A model generated the notes under the pieces. The model was not told where the DNA came from, did no database searches, and worked only from the letters and a program-made list of their open reading frames with translations. Positions 6,641-8,550 of a stretch of DNA of 8,550 bases are shown piece after piece. This stretch comes from Selenomonas sp. (GTDB taxonomy: Bacteria; Bacillota_C; Negativicutes; Selenomonadales; Selenomonadaceae): positions 1 through 8,550 of the forward strand of contig NZ_JAILPX010000027.1 of assembly GCF_024699275.1 (NCBI RefSeq), written 5' to 3'. Position numbers and translations under genes: made by a program. Numbering within the stretch: position 1 is the first letter of the stretch; the number at the start of each line of letters is the position of its first letter.

Positions 6641-7350
6641 TTAAAGGACCTTTCCATAAACATGGCGGGCAATAAAAAATTGCAGAGCCACTAAGACAGC
6701 CAGCAGGCCAAAGGCTGCGTAGAGGCTGGTGGCATGGGCCAGGGCACCAATGGCTGCCGGCCCCATAAGGATGCCTAAGTATCCCAGCGTACTTACTGCA
6801 GGCACAGCCAGGGCAATGGGCATATCCTTTTGTTTGCCCAATAGGGAAAAGAACACTGGTACGATATTGGCAGGACAGATCAAGTCCCCCTGACTGTGGT
6901 CAGGAATACGCCGCTCCAGTCCATGATGGCGCCTTCCACCAAAAAGGCAATGCAGGCAATAAGCCCCACAAAGGTTACAATGCCCTTGGGCATGGCCAGC
7001 ATCTGCCCGCCGGTATCTCCGCCATAGGGCAGTAGAAAACGGGAAAAGGCAATAATCGTCCCCATCATGATGCCCGCCGCAATCAATGTGGAGGCTGTGG
7101 GGGATAGGCCAAGACCGCCCACCCAGATGCCAAAGAGTCCTGCACCTGTAAAACCGCCCACACTCCATAGGCCATGCATACCGGACATCAGACGTTTACC
7201 GGCGGCTTTTTCCACGATAACGGCCTGAATATTAATGACCACATCAATACAGCCCATAATCGCGCCAAAGCAGAGAAGCACCGGCACAGCCAACAGGATT
7301 TCGGCCACCTGACTGAGGAGGAAAAGCAGCAGGGCAAAGGCGATGCATAT
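6641..7350 (-). pseudogene. MFS permease (YbjJ-like), broken by deletions
   Basis: Two minus-strand frames together encode parts of one major facilitator permease. From about 7348 down to 6890 one frame gives a middle portion: helices, then GCIDVVINIQAVIVEK and SGMHGLWSVGGFTGAG, features I recall from YbjJ-type permeases, and finally EGAIMDWSGVFLTTVRG before a stop at about 6880. A second frame then gives CPANIVPVFFSLLGKQ, AVSTLGYLGILMGPAAIG and the final helix, ending at 6641. About 235 residues of an expected 390-400 remain. Roughly 70-90 residues are missing at the N-terminus, and a similar number between TTVRG and PANIV, where a frame change also occurs. The coding sequence of the surviving parts is otherwise clean, so the damage is recent. 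Substrate unknown. Confidence 0.8.
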
Positions 7351-7389
7351 TTATTCCTTTTATCCCTCATGATTTCTGATTAGAATCTA

Positions 7390-7418
7390 ACCTTAACAGA
7401 TGATTACGAACTTGTCAA
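7390..7418 (-). promoter_or_regulatory. Putative promoter of the MFS remnant
   Basis: On the minus strand TTGACA (7418-7413) and TAAGGT (7395-7390) are 17 bases apart. Directly downstream lies a short palindrome, TTAGA-A-TCTAA on the plus strand (7379-7389), which could be an operator. The -10 match is poor. Confidence 0.4.
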
Positions 7419-7431
7419 AGAGGGAGGACCG

Positions 7432-7476
7432 AAAAAAGCATCGTTCTTAGCGGTCAGGGTAAGAACGGTGCTTTTT
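7432..7476. terminator. Bidirectional intrinsic terminator downstream of the MerR unit
   Basis: The stem pairs 7432-7449 (A tract, GCATCGTTCTTA) with 7460-7476 (TAAGAACGGTGC, T tract) around a ten-base loop. On the minus strand it ends the MerR unit and the gene scrap at 7493-7609. Confidence 0.85.
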
Positions 7477-7492
7477 CCTACAGGAATATTCT

Positions 7493-7609
7493 TTAATAGT
7501 TCTTTAGCAGCACCAATAGATTATCGCGGCAGATGGCATCTGCCGTGGTGGGCTTTAGGGTATCCAGAAGCTTGTAGTATTTTACCACCTCGTATACAAT
7601 CGTCCTTAT
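7493..7609 (-). pseudogene. Short C-terminal gene remnant, family uncertain
   Basis: A 38-codon open stretch on the minus strand, between the MerR gene and the terminator, reads as natural protein: VVKYYKLLDTLKPTTADAI followed by CRDNLLVLLKNY and a stop. It has no start codon with a ribosome site, and a TAA closes the frame upstream at 7610-7612. The ending with a conserved Asn before a leucine-rich helix resembles the C-termini of amidohydrolase-type proteins, but that is a weak resemblance. The likeliest reading is the tail of a gene whose body was deleted up to the MerR stop codon. Confidence 0.4.
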
Positions 7610-7634
7610 TTAGGGAAACTTTGAAAATGGGGGA

Positions 7635-8003
7635 TTAGCGCTGAGGGCACTTCTTGGTCATGAGTTCTTCATAATGGGCAATCTTATAATCCAGCCGTTC
7701 CATGGTGGTCTTTAACTGGTCGTACTGTTCCTGCAGACGGGCACGTTGTTCCACGAGGATTTCCTTGCGGGCAGCTTCGGTGCCTTCCTGGAAGAAGAGG
7801 TTTACATATTCAATCAGGGCTTCTACCTGTACGCCGGCATTGCGCATACACTTGGAAAATTCTACCCAGCCGCAGGCCGTTTCGTCAAAATCCCGAATGC
7901 CGTTTTCCTTGCGGGGCACATGGGGAATAAGGCCGATGCGTTCATAATAACGGATGGTATCGGCCGATAAATCGTATTTTTCGCTGACTTCCTTAATGGT
8001 CAT
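7635..8003 (-). CDS. MerR-family regulator, AdhR-like, with Cys52
   Basis: The 122-residue protein has a MerR winged helix-turn-helix at residues 1-70 (TIKEVSEKYDLSADTIRYYE, IGLIPHV, GIRDFDE) and a dimerisation coiled coil from about 80 to 115. Cys52 in SKCMRNAG lies at the position of the reactive cysteine of Bacillus AdhR, a sensor of aldehydes and other electrophiles. Two further cysteines are Cys44 and one near the end (KKCPQR). There is no metal-binding loop of the MerR, ZntR or CueR kind. GAGGTGA (minus strand, 8008-8014) supports the ATG. The gene has its own 19-bp-spacer promoter with the same dyad as the divergent one, so it probably autoregulates. Its presumed target on the plus strand survives only as a fragment. 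Confidence 0.9.
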   Translation of the reverse strand: MTIKEVSEKYDLSADTIRYYERIGLIPHVPRKENGIRDFDETACGWVEFSKCMRNAGVQVEALIEYVNLFFQEGTEAARKEILVEQRARLQEQYDQLKTTMERLDYKIAHYEELMTKKCPQR

Positions 8004-8043
8004 AAAATCACCTCGTTAGGCTATCCTACACTTTTATATTATA

Positions 8044-8074
8044 AGTCTAACACCTGGAGTTGACTTCAAGTCAA
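8044..8074 (-). promoter_or_regulatory. MerR-type promoter and operator for the regulator gene
   Basis: On the minus strand TTGACT (8074-8069) and TAGACT (8049-8044) are separated by exactly 19 bases, the long spacer typical of MerR-activated promoters. The spacer contains the dyad CCTGGAGT-TG-ACTTCAAG (8053-8070 on the plus strand). The transcript would start near 8037, giving a leader of about 34 bases. Confidence 0.75.
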
Positions 8075-8111
8075 GCAGATTTTTCAATCTGAAAAAATTT
8101 TTCTAAAGCTA

Positions 8112-8142
8112 TTGACTTGGAGTTCACTTCAAGGTATAAACT
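8112..8142 (+). promoter_or_regulatory. Divergent MerR-type promoter and operator
   Basis: TTGACT (8112-8117), a 19-base spacer and TAAACT (8137-8142) repeat the arrangement of the regulator's own promoter. The dyad CTTGGAGT-TC-ACTTCAAG (8116-8133) has one mismatch and nearly equals the other operator. A TATAAA at 8135-8140 gives an alternative 17-base spacing. Between the two promoters lies an inverted repeat CAGATT-TTTC-AATCTG (8076-8091). Transcription would begin near 8149 and now meets only a gene fragment. Confidence 0.75.
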
Positions 8143-8162
8143 TACAAACATCGCTTGAATTG

Positions 8163-8270
8163 CGGGAGGCCATGCTGAAGCGGGCCAGCGTCCATGGCGG
8201 GCATTTTGGGCCGGATTTCGGCATCGTCGACAAAATCATAGCCGAATTGATACAAGAATATAGAGTGTGA
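8163..8270 (+). pseudogene. C-terminal remnant of the MerR-controlled target gene
   Basis: The frame reads REAMLKRASVHGGHFGPDF and then GIVDKIIAELIQEYRV before a TGA at 8268. An ATG at 8172 exists, but GGGAGG (8164-8169) is only two bases before it, too close to work well. The composition is that of real protein, ending in an amphipathic helix. The HGGHFGPDF segment near the C-terminus recalls the catalytic-histidine region of some alpha/beta hydrolases, but I cannot assign the family. The remnant begins about 14 bases after the predicted transcription start and is followed at once by a strong terminator, as if an internal deletion removed the 5' untranslated region and most of the gene. Confidence 0.5.
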
Positions 8271-8315
8271 AACACCTCGAACCCCTATGAAATAAGGGGC
8301 TTCGAGGTGTTTTTT
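8271..8315 (+). terminator. Strong intrinsic terminator after the gene remnant
   Basis: AACACCTCGAA (8271-8281) pairs with TTCGAGGTGTT (8301-8311), and CCCCT (8282-8286) with AGGGG (8295-8299), leaving one unpaired C and an eight-base loop. The T tract runs 8310-8315. The stem begins directly after the stop codon of the remnant. Confidence 0.9.
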
Positions 8316-8388
8316 GTGTTGTGAAGGAGTGGTTTGAAACAGATGGCAGGGAGGCAGGGGAATTTTTCGGTGCTTTTGTTTCGAAGGG

Positions 8389-8446
8389 GTTGCAGGGCTG
8401 AAGGTAAGCCGTTTGTAAGGTGTAGTTCCCCGTTTGCAGGGTGTAA
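8389..8446 (+). repeat. Three degenerate direct repeats, 21-22 base period
   Basis: GTTTGTAAGGTGTA (8411-8424) and GTTTGCAGGGTGTA (8432-8445) agree at 12 of 14 positions. A weaker third copy, GGTTGCAGGGCTGAA, begins at 8389. Start-to-start distances are 22 and 21 bases, about two helical turns. They could be protein-binding repeats or repeated helices within a structured RNA. Confidence 0.5.
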
Positions 8447-8458
8447 AATGGGCGACGG

Positions 8459-8481
8459 CCTAGAGGCGAGAGCCTGTTAGG
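8459..8481 (+). other. GNRA-capped hairpin in the gene-free region
   Basis: CCTA (8459-8462) pairs with TAGG (8478-8481), and AGGC (8464-8467) with GCCT (8472-8475), around a GAGA tetraloop, with small asymmetric bulges between. GNRA loops of this kind serve as docking elements in large structured RNAs. No T tract follows, so it is not a terminator. Confidence 0.5.
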
Positions 8482-8550
8482 ACTTTATGAAGCTAAAGGT
8501 TTTATTTTTACGATGACAAGGTCAAAGCTCTCCGTATACAATACTTCGAA

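Larger units (their letters stand above)
8316..8550 (+). other. Gene-free region, possible structured RNA (group II intron 5' part?) running off the window
   Basis: I find no protein-coding frame of natural composition in these 235 bases. The plus strand is rich in G and A, with short hairpins and GAAGG, GTAAG and ACAAGGTCAAAG-type segments reminiscent of domain I of bacterial group II introns. It begins GTGTT directly after the T tract of the terminator. Class C group II introns are known to insert just behind intrinsic terminators and to begin with GUGYG, so position fits but the 5' match is imperfect. The reverse transcriptase gene and domains V-VI would lie beyond the window. Other structured RNAs or decayed sequence remain possible. 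Confidence 0.3.

Noticed and set aside
8389..8446. CRISPR array or plasmid-type iterons
   Set aside because: Repeats are 14-15 bases, imperfect and only three in number, with no cas or replication gene in view.

Overview
The window looks like an ordinary chromosomal segment from an anaerobic, diderm Firmicute of the Negativicutes, Selenomonas or Mitsuokella type. This is inferred from moderate GC content, strong AGGAGG-type ribosome sites, many U-tailed intrinsic terminators, and the gene mix: a CmbR-like LysR regulator, a short B12-independent methionine synthase-type protein, a Nim-like flavoprotein, an exported acetolactate decarboxylase and an AdhR-like MerR regulator. No rRNA, tRNA, insertion sequence or CRISPR array is visible, so the genus is a guess.

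Layout. (1) 29-2188: a LysR regulator of the CmbR/MtaR type, followed on the same strand by a MetE-core protein with all four zinc ligands, probably its target. (2) 2189-2990: a small two-helix membrane protein (2297-2503), two terminators, and the decayed N-terminus of a family 3 membrane acyltransferase on the minus strand. (3) 3054-3743: a consensus promoter, then an approximately 100-nt leader holding two mutually exclusive RNA folds, the second an 18-bp intrinsic terminator, then a small FMN-binding Nim-like protein with its own terminator. This leader matches no riboswitch class I know and is the best candidate for something undescribed. (4) 3810-6590: a transmembrane chemoreceptor followed 51 bases later by a secreted acetolactate decarboxylase, ending at a bidirectional terminator. 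The two may be co-transcribed. (5) 6641-7609, minus strand: an MFS permease wrecked by at least two deletions, and a short C-terminal gene scrap. (6) 7635-8315: a minus-strand MerR regulator with Cys52, a divergent intergenic region with two matching 19-bp-spacer MerR promoters, and on the plus strand only the last approximately 35 codons of the presumed target gene, then a strong terminator. (7) 8316-8550: no gene; three degenerate direct repeats and a GNRA hairpin suggest a structured RNA that continues beyond the window, possibly the 5' part of a group II intron placed directly behind the terminator.

Most intact genes appear to have their own promoter and terminator. Four gene remnants lie between intact genes, so the segment is undergoing deletional decay while its regulatory DNA persists. 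In particular, the MerR regulator and its outward promoter have outlived the gene they controlled.
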